Shown one piece after another: positions 25,558 through 35,499 of a stretch of DNA of 64,000 bases. The DNA comes from Streptomyces sp. NBC_00376. GTDB lineage: Bacteria; Actinomycetota; Actinomycetes; Streptomycetales; Streptomycetaceae. Position numbers and translations under genes: made by a program. Where the stretch lies: contig NZ_CP107960.1 of assembly GCF_036077095.1 (NCBI RefSeq), positions 8,184,001-8,248,000 of the forward strand. The letters run 5' to 3'. The notes beneath the pieces were generated by a model. It was not told the DNA's origin, searched no databases, and was given only the letters and a program-made list of their open reading frames with translations. Each line of letters opens with the position of its first letter. Positions within the stretch are counted from its first letter, which is position 1.

Positions 25558-27081
25558 ATGCCGATCTTCCACGCATACGACGGGACCGAACTCGCCTACC
25601 GCCTTCTCGGGAAGGGCGCACCGCTGATCTGCCTGCCCGGCGGGCCGATGCGGGCCGGTGCGTACCTCGGGGACCTCGGCGGCCTCTGTGCCCGCCGCCG
25701 GCTCGTGGTGCCCGATCTGCGCGGCACCGGGGACTCCGCGGTGCCGGACGACCCGTCGGCCTACCGCTGCGACCGGCTGGTCGACGACGTCGAGGCGCTG
25801 CGCGAACACCTCGGCGAGGAACGCGTCGACCTGCTCGCCCACTCCGCCTCCGCCAACCTGGCCGCGCTGTACGCCGCCAGGTACCCGGAGCGGATCCGTA
25901 CGCTCACGCTCGTCACCCCCGGCACCCGGGCGGTCGGCATCGACGTCACCGAACAGGACTGGCGCGAGGCGAGTGAACTGCGGCGCCACGAACCGTGGTT
26001 CACGCAGGCGCGGGCCGCGCTGGACGACTTCCTCGCCGGCCGCGCCTCGGACCGGGTCCGGGCCGCGGTCGCGCCGTTCGCCTACGGGCGCTGGGACGAT
26101 GCCGCCCGCGCCCATGCCGTCGAGGCGGCCGCACAGACCAACTCCGAGGCGGGTTCGGTCTATTACGAGGACGGCGTCTTCGATCCGCCCACCACGAACG
26201 CCGCGCTGGCGGCGGTCACCGCACCGGTGCTCGTCCTCGCGGGGGAGTACGACGCGGGCCCGACCCCGGACCGCGCCGCCGAACTGGTCGCGCTCTTCCC
26301 CGACGCCGAGTTCGTCGTGCAGCGCGGCGCCGCGCACTTCCCCTGGCTGGACGACCCGGGCGCCTTCGTCCGTACGGTGGAGGCCTTTCTCGACCCGGAG
26401 GTGCAGAGCGTGCACGCCGGTGGCACCCGGCTCGCCCACCGGGTGTGGGGAGACCCGGCGGCGCCACCCGTCGTGCTCGCCCACGGCCGCTGCGACAACA
26501 GCGGGACCTGGACAGAGGTCGCCGAACGCCTCGCCCCCGAACACCGGGTGTACGCCTTCGACTTCCGTGGTCACGGACTCAGCGACTGGCCCGGCCGCTA
26601 CTCCTTCGAGCTGTTCCGGGACGATCTGCACGCCTTCCTGGAGGCACGCAATCTGGCGGGGGCCACGGTGATCGGCCACTCCATGGGCGCCGCTGCCGCC
26701 TGTCTGCTCGCCGAGCGGGAACCCGGGCTGATCGGCCGGCTCGTCCTGGAGGAGATGCCGCCGCCGTTCCCGCTCGATCCGCCCCGCCCCCTCGCCGAAC
26801 GGCCCGACGGGGAACTCGACTTCGACTGGACCTTGGTGCCGTCGACCGATGCCCAGCTGAACGAGCCCGATCCCGCCTGGGCGGAACGGCTCGGCGGGAT
26901 CACCGCCCCCACCCTCGTCATCGGCGGCGGCCCCACCAGCCAGATCGCCCAGGAAAGGCTGAGCTGGCTGGCGGGGCGGATACCGGACGGCCGGTTCGTC
27001 ACCATCGACGCCGGACACCACGTCCATACCGACCGGCCGGAAGAATTCCTCTCGGCGCTACGGGCGTTCGGCCTGTCCTGA
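25558..27081 (+). CDS. Tandem alpha/beta-hydrolase fusion protein
   Basis: Protein of 507 residues with two complete alpha/beta-hydrolase domains in one chain. Domain 1 (about 1-280) has LICLPGGP, VVPDLRGTGDS, the nucleophile elbow LLAHSASANLAAL (Ser96) and a closing Asp/His (GEYDAGPTP, GAAHFPW). Domain 2 (about 285-507) restarts with GTRLAHRVWG and has VVLAHGRCDN, FDFRGHGLSDW, the elbow VIGHSMGAAA, VIGGGPTSQ and AGHHVH. Both catalytic triads look intact, so it may hydrolyse two substrates or cyclise one. I start at ATG 25558; an ATG at 25549 would add three residues. It diverges from paaK. The biological role is unknown. Confidence 0.85.
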   Translation: MPIFHAYDGTELAYRLLGKGAPLICLPGGPMRAGAYLGDLGGLCARRRLVVPDLRGTGDSAVPDDPSAYRCDRLVDDVEALREHLGEERVDLLAHSASANLAALYAARYPERIRTLTLVTPGTRAVGIDVTEQDWREASELRRHEPWFTQARAALDDFLAGRASDRVRAAVAPFAYGRWDDAARAHAVEAAAQTNSEAGSVYYEDGVFDPPTTNAALAAVTAPVLVLAGEYDAGPTPDRAAELVALFPDAEFVVQRGAAHFPWLDDPGAFVRTVEAFLDPEVQSVHAGGTRLAHRVWGDPAAPPVVLAHGRCDNSGTWTEVAERLAPEHRVYAFDFRGHGLSDWPGRYSFELFRDDLHAFLEARNLAGATVIGHSMGAAAACLLAEREPGLIGRLVLEEMPPPFPLDPPRPLAERPDGELDFDWTLVPSTDAQLNEPDPAWAERLGGITAPTLVIGGGPTSQIAQERLSWLAGRIPDGRFVTIDAGHHVHTDRPEEFLSALRAFGLS

Positions 27082-27107
27082 GCCCGCCGCCGGTGCCGCC
27101 GGCCTGG

Positions 27108-28736
27108 TCAGGGGCGGTGCAGCAGGGTGGTCAGGACCTCGTGGAGGGTGCTCTCGGCATCCGCCGCGGGGCCCGTCGACCGCCAGGCCACGAAGCCGTC
27201 CGGACGCACCAGCACGGCGCCCTGAGCCGTGGTGCCGTGGAGTTCGGCCCAGTCCGCGCCGTTCTCCGGCTCCAGATCGGAGCCCGCGCCGATGCCGTAC
27301 GCCTGGAGCCGCACCGAGAGCCGGTCGGCGACCCGTGCCGCGGCCCGCCGCCACGTCACGTCCGTACCGTCGGTGAGCAGCACGAAGGTGTGTTCGTACA
27401 GATCGAGTGTGGACTTGCGCTCACCGCCCTGATGAACCCACAGATGCGGCGCGCGACTTCCAGGTTCACCGTTCAACTGCACGCCCTGCGGCACCACCGG
27501 CTGCTCGGGGTCGGTGCCCAGCACCGCGCCGCGGACGTAGCGGTAGCCCAGCGCCACGCTGAGCATGCCGCCCTGCTTCCCGCCGCCGACGCCCGGCGCC
27601 GCCGAGTACCCCGGGTGGCTGTGCTCGCTGGAGCGCGCCGAAGCCCGTTGGCTCGTCGCCCGCGCCACCGGCAGCCGCTCCGCCTCGTAGGTGTCCAGCA
27701 GACCGGGGCCCGCCTCGCCCTTCAGCACGGCGGCGAGCTTCCACGCCAGGTTGTGCGCGTCCTGGATGCCGGTGTTGGAGCCGAACGCGCCGGTGGGGGA
27801 CATCTCGTGCGCCGAGTCACCGGCGAGGAAGACCCGGCCGCTGGAGTAGCGCTCGGCGACCCGCTCTGCGGCGTGCCACGGCGCCTTCCCGGTGATCTCG
27901 ATGTCGATGCCCGGAGCGCCGACCGCGGTACGGATGTGCTCGGCACACCGCTCGTCGGTGAAGTCCTCCATGGTTTCGCCGAGTTGGGGCTGCCACGGCG
28001 CGTGGAAGACCCAGTCCTTCTTGTTGTCGACCGGCAACAGGGCACCGTCCGCTGCCGGGTTGGTCAGATAGCAGACGATGAACCGCCGGTCGCCCAGCAC
28101 ATCGGCGAGCTGCCGGGAACGGAAGGTGATGCTGACGTTGTGGAACAGGTCGCCGGGACCCGTACGGTCGATGCGCAGCTGCTCACGGATGGGGCTGCGC
28201 GGGCCGTCGGCCGCGATGAGGTAGTCCGCGCGCACACTGATGTGCTCGCCGGTCTCCCGGTTCTTCAGCGCCGCGTCCACCCCCGACGGGTCCTGGTCGA
28301 AGCTCTGCATCTCGGTGGAGAACCGCAGGTCACCGCCCTGTTCCCGGGCCCGCTCCACCAGCACCGGCTCCAGGTCGTTCTGGCTGCACAGGCACCAGCC
28401 GGTCGGGCTGAACCGGGCGATCCCGCCCCCCGGGTCGATCTCCTTGAACAGCCACTCCTGGTCGTCCCCGGTGAGCGAACCGGCCTGCAGGATGCCGTGG
28501 TTGTCGGCGAGGACCGAGGCCGCCCGCCGGATGCCCGCCTCGGCGCCCGCCGCACGGAACACCTCCATCGTGCGGACGTTGTTGCCGCGGCCGCGCGGGT
28601 GAGTGGAGGTGGACCGGTGCTTCTCGACCAGCAGGTGCTCGATCCCGAGCCGGCCGAGGAACAGCGAGGCGGACAGGCCCACCAGGGAGCCGCCCACGAT
28701 GAGGACCGGTACGCGAATGTCGACGTTCTCGTTCAT
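27108..28736 (-). CDS. Spore pigment FAD-dependent polyketide hydroxylase (whiE ORFVIII)
   Basis: Aromatic polyketide monooxygenase of 542 residues, PHBH-type flavoprotein. FAD motifs: LIVGGSLVGLSASLFLGRLG with following acidic EKH, the DG motif in AADGPRSPIREQ, and GDSAHEMSPTGAFGSNTGIQ. The C-terminal thioredoxin-like domain (LVRPDGFVAWRS) is usual for such hydroxylases. ATG 28736 follows GGAGC. It is divergent from the polyketide synthase genes with 268 bp between, exactly as whiE ORFVIII is in S. coelicolor. It would hydroxylate the polyketide made by the neighbouring minimal PKS. Confidence 0.92.
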   Translation of the reverse strand: MNENVDIRVPVLIVGGSLVGLSASLFLGRLGIEHLLVEKHRSTSTHPRGRGNNVRTMEVFRAAGAEAGIRRAASVLADNHGILQAGSLTGDDQEWLFKEIDPGGGIARFSPTGWCLCSQNDLEPVLVERAREQGGDLRFSTEMQSFDQDPSGVDAALKNRETGEHISVRADYLIAADGPRSPIREQLRIDRTGPGDLFHNVSITFRSRQLADVLGDRRFIVCYLTNPAADGALLPVDNKKDWVFHAPWQPQLGETMEDFTDERCAEHIRTAVGAPGIDIEITGKAPWHAAERVAERYSSGRVFLAGDSAHEMSPTGAFGSNTGIQDAHNLAWKLAAVLKGEAGPGLLDTYEAERLPVARATSQRASARSSEHSHPGYSAAPGVGGGKQGGMLSVALGYRYVRGAVLGTDPEQPVVPQGVQLNGEPGSRAPHLWVHQGGERKSTLDLYEHTFVLLTDGTDVTWRRAAARVADRLSVRLQAYGIGAGSDLEPENGADWAELHGTTAQGAVLVRPDGFVAWRSTGPAADAESTLHEVLTTLLHRP

Positions 28737-29004
28737 CAGTTGCTCCAGCTCGGACGCCGTTCGGATGCAATGTTCAATGCCCTGGTGAGAGCGGTTCGGA
28801 CGCCTGCTCACCTGAACGGTTCATAAATCTCGCGCCACCCGGACCAGCGTTTCACGATCGGTCACGGAGACGACGCCCGCGGCCCGGGGGGCGGACCGAT
28901 CACATCCGCCGGGAGAGTCCCCGCTCCGAATCCACTCGCCAACCGACGGTTGACGGCCTGCCACCCGGCACGGCCGGCGAACCGTCCTCGAAGGAGATCG
29001 AAAG
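28737..29004. promoter_or_regulatory. Divergent whiE promoter region
   Basis: This 268-bp gap separates the hydroxylase from ORFI and must hold both promoters. The strongest element is the palindrome TGAACGGTTCA at 28813-28823, followed by an AT-rich TCATAAATC. ORFI has a GAAGGAGATCGAAAG ribosome region. In S. coelicolor the equivalent region carries a developmentally controlled promoter for each direction; I cannot identify the promoter elements here by sequence alone. Confidence 0.6.
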
Positions 29005-30126
29005 ATGACCACCACCCTCTCGGAACGGATCTCCCAGTCCGCCTTCGACGGTTCCCGACTGCGCGTCGTGCTGCTGCTGGACCTCTACGACGGTGCCCAG
29101 AAAGAGTTCCTGGAGGCGTACGAGCACCTGCGCAACCAGGTGGCATCCGTTCCAGGGCACATCAGCGACCAGCTGTGCCAGTCCATCGAGAACCCCTCTC
29201 AGTGGCTGATCACCAGCGAATGGGACAGCGCACCCCCGTTCCTCGCCTGGGTGAACAGCGAGGAGCACGTCGCCACGGTCCAGCCGCTGCACAACTGCGT
29301 GCGCGACACCAGGTCGCTGCGGTTCAGCGTGCTGCGGGAGACCGGGAAGGCCTTCGAGATGGCACCCGAGCCGGCCAAGGGCCGCCTCCAGGCGTCCCCG
29401 CGCCTGGGCGACGGCGTGGTGCGCCACGCGCTCACCTTCACCGTCAAGCCGGGCACCGAGGACATCGTGGCCAAGATCCTCGCCGACTACGACTCCCCCA
29501 ACGCACGGGTCGACGAGGACACCCGACTGCGCCGTACCTCGCTCTTCATGCACGGAAACCGCGTCGTGCGGGCCGTCGAGGTCGAGGGCGACCTGCTCGC
29601 CGCCCTGCGCCACGTCGCCCGGCAGCCCGAGGTCAGGGCCGTCGAAGAGGCGATCAACCCGTATCTGGAGCAGGACCGGGACCTCAGCGACCCGGACTCC
29701 GCCCGGATGTTCTTCACCCGGGCGGCGCTCCCCACCGTCCACCACGTGACCGCCGGCCGGCACAAGGCCGAGGACGTCCGCCGGCACGCGCTCTTCTACC
29801 AGGCCAAGGAGGGCTGCGGCATGGCACTCGCCCGGCTCCTGGCCGAGCACGACGAGGAGGCGGCCGACGACCCGACGAGCATCATCGACAGCAGCACCAT
29901 CTTCCAGCGCGACGACGTCGTCGTCCGCCTCCTCGAAGCGGTCGAACCCATCGACGCCCAGCCCGCCCAGGCGGTGGGCATCGACGGCGCCGGCAAGGTG
30001 GCAAGGCTCGGGCGTCTCCTCGACGGCGGGAACAACGCCGTGCCCACGGACGAGCAGGGCATCCCGCACTTCCTCACGCAGTCCGAGATGACCCTGATCA
30101 CAGATCGGCGGGCCATGGAGTCCTGA
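29005..30126 (+). CDS. Spore pigment protein ORFI (SchA/CurD-like domain)
   Basis: Protein of 373 residues matching the first gene of spore-pigment clusters (whiE ORFI, SchA, CurD). Residues 15-110 form an ABM-like dimeric alpha/beta-barrel domain ([39 protein letters not shown]). The middle ([20 protein letters not shown] to [16 protein letters not shown]) and the last third ([19 protein letters not shown]) are further ferredoxin-like repeats. Its biochemical role is not established; a cyclase or chaperone role is often assumed. It is the first gene of the plus-strand pigment operon. Confidence 0.88.
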   Translation: MTTTLSERISQSAFDGSRLRVVLLLDLYDGAQKEFLEAYEHLRNQVASVPGHISDQLCQSIENPSQWLITSEWDSAPPFLAWVNSEEHVATVQPLHNCVRDTRSLRFSVLRETGKAFEMAPEPAKGRLQASPRLGDGVVRHALTFTVKPGTEDIVAKILADYDSPNARVDEDTRLRRTSLFMHGNRVVRAVEVEGDLLAALRHVARQPEVRAVEEAINPYLEQDRDLSDPDSARMFFTRAALPTVHHVTAGRHKAEDVRRHALFYQAKEGCGMALARLLAEHDEEAADDPTSIIDSSTIFQRDDVVVRLLEAVEPIDAQPAQAVGIDGAGKVARLGRLLDGGNNAVPTDEQGIPHFLTQSEMTLITDRRAMES

Positions 30127-30202
30127 ACCGCGCATCCGCACCCTGGGGGGTTCTCGCTCAACCCGTCATTACAACGCGCAATGCGCCAGGAGGAAAGCAC
30201 TC

Positions 30203-30637
30203 ATGACCATGCACCGGCCACGCATCGTGGACCTCAGTGAGACGCAGCCCAACCGCAGGCGCGGAGGAGACCTGCGCGCCATGCTCACTCCGACAGCGGT
30301 GGGAGCCACCAGTGGCTTCATGGGGCTGGCGATCGTCCAGCCCGGCGACCGCATCGGCGAGCACTACCACCCGTACTCGGAGGAGTTCGTGTACGTGGTG
30401 AACGGGCTGCTGGAAGTGGACCTGGACGGTGAACCGCACCGGATGCGGCCCGACCAGGGCCTGCTGATCCCTCCCCATGTACGCCACCGATTCCGCAACG
30501 TGGGCGACGTCGAGGCCCGCATGGTCTTCCACCTCGGCCCGCTCGCCCCGCGTCCCGAACTCGGCCACGTCGACACCGAGCACACCGAATCCGCCGACCG
30601 CGTCGCACCTCCGGAACGAACGGAGGCCGCTTCATGA
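30203..30637 (+). CDS. Spore pigment cupin protein (whiE ORFII)
   Basis: Cupin-domain protein of 144 residues. The metal-binding motif is clear: [20 protein letters not shown] followed by [17 protein letters not shown]. It occupies the ORFII slot of the whiE cluster, with a good AGGAGGA ribosome site and a stop codon that overlaps the KS-alpha start (ATGA). A role in polyketide oxidation or cyclisation is inferred from the cluster. Confidence 0.92.
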   Translation: MTMHRPRIVDLSETQPNRRRGGDLRAMLTPTAVGATSGFMGLAIVQPGDRIGEHYHPYSEEFVYVVNGLLEVDLDGEPHRMRPDQGLLIPPHVRHRFRNVGDVEARMVFHLGPLAPRPELGHVDTEHTESADRVAPPERTEAAS

Positions 30638-31902
30638 CCCGCCGCGTGGCGGTCACCGGCGTCGGTGTCGTCGCCCCGGGCGGCATCGGCGCACCGGCCT
30701 TCTGGGACCTCCTCGCGAACGGACGAACCGCCACCCGGGGCATCACGCTCTTCGACCCGGCCGGCTTCCGCTCCCGGATCGCCGCCGAGTGCGACTTCGA
30801 CCCGGCGGCGCACGGGCTGGACGCCGGCACCGTCGACCGGTCGGACCGCTACATCCAGTTCGCGATGGTGGCGGCCAGGGAGGCCCTCGGTGACGCGGGC
30901 CTCGACCCGGAGAAGGTGGACCCCTGGCGCATGGGGGTGTCGCTGGGCACCGCGGTCGGCGGCACCACCCGGCTGGAGCACGACTACGTCGCGGTCAGCG
31001 AGAGCGGTGCGCGCTGGGACGTCGACCCCCGGCCGGCCGGCCCGCACCTGGAGCGGGCCTTCTCACCCAGCTCGCTCGCCTCGGCGGTCGCCGAGCAGGT
31101 CGGTGCGCACGGCCCGGTGCAGACCGTCTCCACGGGCTGCACCTCCGGCCTCGACGCGATCGGGTACGCCTTCCAGTCCATCGAGGAGGGCCGCGTCGAC
31201 GTGTGCGTCGCGGGGGCGTCCGACTCACCGATCACCCCGATCACCGTGGCGTGCTTCGACGCGATCAAGGCCACCTCGGCGAACAACGACGACCCGGAGC
31301 ACGCCTCCCGGCCGTTCGACGCACGCCGCGACGGCTTCGTCATGGGCGAGGGCGGCGCGGTCCTCGTCCTGGAGGAGCTGGAACACGCCCGTGCCCGCGG
31401 TGCCACCGTGTACTGCGAGATCGCGGGCTACGCCACCTTCGGCAACGCCTACCACATGACCGGGCTGACCCCCGAGGGCCTGGAGATGGCCGAGGCGATC
31501 AATCGGGCGCTGGGCCACGCCCGCATGGACGGCACGCAGATCGACTACGTCAACGCGCACGGCTCGGGCACCAAGCAGAACGACCGGCACGAGACGGCCG
31601 CCGTGAAGCGGGCCCTGGGCGCGCACGCCTTCGACATCCCGATGAGTTCGATCAAGTCCATGGTCGGCCACTCGCTGGGGGCGATCGGGGCGATAGAAAT
31701 CGCGGCCTGCGTACTCGCCCTGGAGCACCAGACGGTGCCGCCGACGGCGAACTACGAGACCCCCGACCCCGAGTGCGACCTCGACTACGTGCCCCGCACC
31801 GCACGCCCGATGAAGCTGCGCAGCGTCCTCTCGGTGGGCAGCGGCTTCGGCGGCTTCCAGTCCGCGGTCGCCCTGACCCGTACAGGTGGGAGGACACCAT
31901 GA
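30634..31902 (+). CDS. Spore pigment ketosynthase alpha subunit (whiE ORFIII)
   Basis: Type II PKS ketosynthase of 422 residues that condenses malonyl units on the ACP. The active-site Cys is Cys169 in [11 protein letters not shown], and the two histidine motifs are [12 protein letters not shown] and [14 protein letters not shown]. Length and motifs are normal. The start overlaps the cupin stop and the stop overlaps KS-beta, giving translational coupling. Together with KS-beta and the ACP it forms the minimal PKS for the spore pigment backbone. Confidence 0.97.
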   Translation: MTRRVAVTGVGVVAPGGIGAPAFWDLLANGRTATRGITLFDPAGFRSRIAAECDFDPAAHGLDAGTVDRSDRYIQFAMVAAREALGDAGLDPEKVDPWRMGVSLGTAVGGTTRLEHDYVAVSESGARWDVDPRPAGPHLERAFSPSSLASAVAEQVGAHGPVQTVSTGCTSGLDAIGYAFQSIEEGRVDVCVAGASDSPITPITVACFDAIKATSANNDDPEHASRPFDARRDGFVMGEGGAVLVLEELEHARARGATVYCEIAGYATFGNAYHMTGLTPEGLEMAEAINRALGHARMDGTQIDYVNAHGSGTKQNDRHETAAVKRALGAHAFDIPMSSIKSMVGHSLGAIGAIEIAACVLALEHQTVPPTANYETPDPECDLDYVPRTARPMKLRSVLSVGSGFGGFQSAVALTRTGGRTP

Positions 31903-33149
31903 GAACCCGCAAAGCCCGGCGCACCGTCGTCACCGGCATCGGTGTGGTCGCCCCCAACGGAAACAACACCGAGGCATTCTGGAAGCGGACGCACGAAGGC
32001 GTGAGCGTCCTCGACCGGGTCACCCGCGAGGGCTGCGAACACCTGCCCCTGCGGGTTGCGGGCGAAGTGCGGGGATTCGAGGCGGTCGAGCTGATCGAGG
32101 AGCGCTTCCTCGTCCAGACCGACAAGTTCACGCACTTCGCGATGGCCGCCGCGGACATCGCGCTGGACGACGCCCGGCTCGGCCGCGCCGACTACGAAAA
32201 CTCACCCTTCGACGTCGGCGTCGTCACCGCGGCCGGGTCCGGCGGCGGAGAGTTCGGCCAGCGTGAACTCCAGCGGCTGTGGGGACAGGGCTCCAGCTAT
32301 GTGGGCCCCTACCAGTCCATCGCCTGGTTCTACGCGGCCAGCACCGGCCAGATCTCGATCCGCGGCGGCTTCAAGGGGCCGTGCGCGGTCGTGGCCAGCG
32401 ACGAGGCCGGCGGTCTGGACGCGCTGGCGCACGCCGCCCGCTCGATCCGGGGCGGCACCGAGGCGGTGGTGGTCGGCGCGGCAGAGGCCCCGCTGGCGCC
32501 CTACTCGGTCGTCTGCCAGCTCGGGTACGAGGACCTGAGCACCGTCGAGGACCCCACCCGCGCCTACCGGCCGTTCACCTCGGGCGCCTGCGGCTTCGTG
32601 CCGGCAGAGGGCGGCGCCATGCTGGTGGTCGAGGAGGAGCAGTCGGCACGCCGGCGCGGCGCCAAGGTACGGGCCGAACTCGCCGGGCACGCCGCCACGT
32701 TCACCGGAGCTGCCAGGTGGGAGGAGTCCCGGGAGGGCCTCGCCCAGGCGATCATCGGCGCCCTGCGGGAGGCCGACTGCGCGCCGGACGAGATCGATGT
32801 CGTCTTCGCGGACGCCCTCGGCGTACCCGCGGCCGACCACGCCGAGGCGCTGGCGATCGCCGACGCCCTCGGTGCGCACGGCAAGCGGGTCCCGGTGACG
32901 GCGCCCAAGACCGGGATCGGGCGCGCGTACTGCGGTGCACCGGTGCTGGACACGGCCGCCGCGGTGCTTTCCATGGAGAACGCGCTCATACCGCCCACGC
33001 CGAACGTCTTCGAGGTGTGCCACGACCTCGACGTCGTCACCGGCTGCGCCCGCCCCGCCGAGCTGCGGACGGCGCTGGTGCTCAGCCGCGGGCTCATGGG
33101 CTCGAACGCCGCGATCGTGCTGCGGTGCTCCACCGACCCCCGAACGTGA
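31899..33149 (+). CDS. Spore pigment chain-length factor, KS-beta (whiE ORFIV)
   Basis: Chain-length factor of 416 residues, paired with KS-alpha. It lacks the active-site Cys; the equivalent position (169) is Glu in [13 protein letters not shown]. Antibiotic-type chain-length factors usually have Gln there. Other ketosynthase-fold features are intact ([30 protein letters not shown]). Start (ATGA) overlaps the KS-alpha stop, and the ACP follows after 15 nt. Confidence 0.96.
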   Translation: MRTRKARRTVVTGIGVVAPNGNNTEAFWKRTHEGVSVLDRVTREGCEHLPLRVAGEVRGFEAVELIEERFLVQTDKFTHFAMAAADIALDDARLGRADYENSPFDVGVVTAAGSGGGEFGQRELQRLWGQGSSYVGPYQSIAWFYAASTGQISIRGGFKGPCAVVASDEAGGLDALAHAARSIRGGTEAVVVGAAEAPLAPYSVVCQLGYEDLSTVEDPTRAYRPFTSGACGFVPAEGGAMLVVEEEQSARRRGAKVRAELAGHAATFTGAARWEESREGLAQAIIGALREADCAPDEIDVVFADALGVPAADHAEALAIADALGAHGKRVPVTAPKTGIGRAYCGAPVLDTAAAVLSMENALIPPTPNVFEVCHDLDVVTGCARPAELRTALVLSRGLMGSNAAIVLRCSTDPRT

Positions 33150-33164
33150 GAAGGAGAAGTCCTC

Positions 33165-33903
<739 letters not shown>

Positions 33904-33918
33904 CCCGCCATCCGCCCA

Positions 33919-33956
33919 CGGCCCGCCACCCCGCCCCCGGGCCGGGTGGCGGGCCG
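33919..33956 (+). other. Intercistronic hairpin between whiE ORFVI and ORFVII
   Basis: Perfect 13-bp arms (33919-33931 and 33944-33956, CGGCCCGCCACCC and its complement) with a 12-nt loop. It lies inside the pigment operon in the 75-bp gap before ORFVII and could weaken readthrough or mark RNA processing. Confidence 0.6.
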
Positions 33957-33978
33957 CGAACCAGAAAGGCATCTCCCG

Positions 33979-34311
33979 ATGCACCACGCTCTGATCGTCG
34001 CCCGGATGGCACCGGGTTCGGCGCCGGACATCGCCGAACTGTTCGCGGCCTCCGACAGCGGCGAACTGCCCCACCTCGTCGGTGTGACCAGGCGCAAGCT
34101 CTTCCAGTTCGGCGACGTGTATCTGCACCTGATCGAGTCGGAGCAGCCGCCGGGCCCCGAGATCGCGAAGGTGACCGAGCACCCCGAGTTCAGGGACATC
34201 AGCGACAAGCTGACCGCCTACGTCAGCGCGTACGACCCGAAGACCTGGCGGAGCCCCAAGGACGCCATGGCCCACGAGTTCTACACGTGGGAGCGCGGCG
34301 CCCCCGCCTGA
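33979..34311 (+). CDS. Spore pigment TcmI-family cyclase (whiE ORFVII)
   Basis: Small polyketide cyclase of 110 residues with the TcmI-like ferredoxin-type fold (HHALIVARMAPGSAPDIAEL; GVTRRKLFQFGDVYLHLIES; ISDKLTAYVSAYDPKTW). I chose ATG 33979, preceded by AGAAAGG. It is the last gene of the pigment operon, separated from ORFVI by a hairpin, and followed by a strong terminator. Confidence 0.93.
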   Translation: MHHALIVARMAPGSAPDIAELFAASDSGELPHLVGVTRRKLFQFGDVYLHLIESEQPPGPEIAKVTEHPEFRDISDKLTAYVSAYDPKTWRSPKDAMAHEFYTWERGAPA

Positions 34312-34318
34312 GACGGAC

Positions 34319-34360
34319 GATCGCCCCGGGTCCGGCCGAGAGGCCGGGCCCGGGGCGATC
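34319..34360. terminator. Strong bidirectional terminator with GAGA tetraloop
   Basis: A 19-bp stem (34319-34337 paired with 34342-34360), interrupted only by one G-U pair, closed by a GAGA tetraloop of the stable GNRA type. It separates the pigment operon from the convergent methyltransferase and starts 7 nt after the ORFVII stop. Confidence 0.92.
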
Positions 34361-34381
34361 CGTATGCCCGGGGAGGGGAGG

Positions 34382-35464
34382 TCAGCCGGGGACCACGCAC
34401 TCGAACGCGTCCAGGTAGGGGTTGACCGCGACGACGTCGCCGATCAGCAGCCCGGCGTCCGAGATCCGGGTGACCAGGCTCTCCCTGGTGTGCTTCGCTC
34501 CGCCGACGTTCAGGAGCAGCAGCAGGTCCATCGCGGTGGTGAACCGCATAGAGGGGGTGTCGTCGACGAGGTTCTCGATGATGACGACCCTGGCACCCGG
34601 CCGGGCCGCCGCGATCACGTTGCGCAGCGTCCTGCGGGTGCTCTCGTCGTCCCATTCCAGGATGTTCTTGATGATGTAGAGATCGGCGTCGACGGGGATG
34701 GCCTCACGGCAGTCCCCGGCGACGATCCGGGTCCGGTCGACGAGCGCGCCCTGGTCCCGCAGCCGCGCGTCGGCGCGGGCCACCACACCCGGCAGATCCA
34801 TCAGCGTGCCGTGCAGCGAGGGGTCCTTCTCCAGCAGGCTCGCCAGTACGTGCCCCTGGCCGCCGCCGATGTCGGCGACCGTGGACACCCCGGTGAGGTC
34901 CAGGAGCTCGGCGACGTCCAGCGCGGACTGCATGCTGGAGGTGGTCATCGCGCGGTTGAAGATCTGCGCGGACTCGTGGGCCTCCTGGTGGAGGTAGTCG
35001 AAGAACCCCTTGCCGTGCACGTCGGCGAAGACGCTCTTGCCGGTGCGCACCGCGTCGTCGAGGCGCGGCCAGACGTCCCAGGTCCAGGGCTCGGTGCACC
35101 ACAGCGAGATGTCGCGCAGGCTGTTGGGGTCGTCCTTGCGCAGCAGGCGTGACATCTCCGTGTGGGCGAACTGCCCGTCCGGGGTCTCGGTGAAGATCCC
35201 GTAGCAGGACAGGGCGCGCAGCAGCCGCCGCAGCGGCGCCGGCTCGGCCTTCACCAGCGCCGCGAGCTCCTGCGCCGTGGTGGGCGTCTCGCCCAGCGCG
35301 TCGGCGACGCCCAGGCGGGCGGCGGCCCGCACGGCGGCGGCCCTGGCCGCGCCGAAGACCAGCTCGCGCAGTTGCATGGCCGGCTGCGGGGGAGTGACGG
35401 GGTGCGGGAGGGCGGCGTGTACGGGGGAGGGGGTGGGGGTCGGGGTGGGGCTCACAGTGGTCAT
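34382..35464 (-). CDS. SAM-dependent O-methyltransferase (acetylserotonin/hydroxyneurosporene type)
   Basis: Methyltransferase of 360 residues. An N-terminal Pro/Thr-rich leader of about 25 residues precedes a dimerisation/winged-helix domain (MQLRELVFGAARAAAVRAA; APLRRLLRALSCYGIF). The SAM domain has TVADIGGGQGHVLASLLE, the acidic LMDLPGVVARA, DLYIIKNILEWDDE and ARVVIIENLVDD. This is the family that O-methylates aromatic polyketides. It converges on the whiE cluster, so it might modify spore pigment, but it is in an operon with the beta-helix gene (35-nt gap) and is not part of the usual eight-gene whiE set known to me. ATG 35464 has GAGGAGAAG upstream. Confidence 0.88.
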   Translation of the reverse strand: MTTVSPTPTPTPSPVHAALPHPVTPPQPAMQLRELVFGAARAAAVRAAARLGVADALGETPTTAQELAALVKAEPAPLRRLLRALSCYGIFTETPDGQFAHTEMSRLLRKDDPNSLRDISLWCTEPWTWDVWPRLDDAVRTGKSVFADVHGKGFFDYLHQEAHESAQIFNRAMTTSSMQSALDVAELLDLTGVSTVADIGGGQGHVLASLLEKDPSLHGTLMDLPGVVARADARLRDQGALVDRTRIVAGDCREAIPVDADLYIIKNILEWDDESTRRTLRNVIAAARPGARVVIIENLVDDTPSMRFTTAMDLLLLLNVGGAKHTRESLVTRISDAGLLIGDVVAVNPYLDAFECVVPG

Positions 35465-35499
35465 GCTGTCTCGCTTCTCCTCGTGCGGGGGTGCACCGG

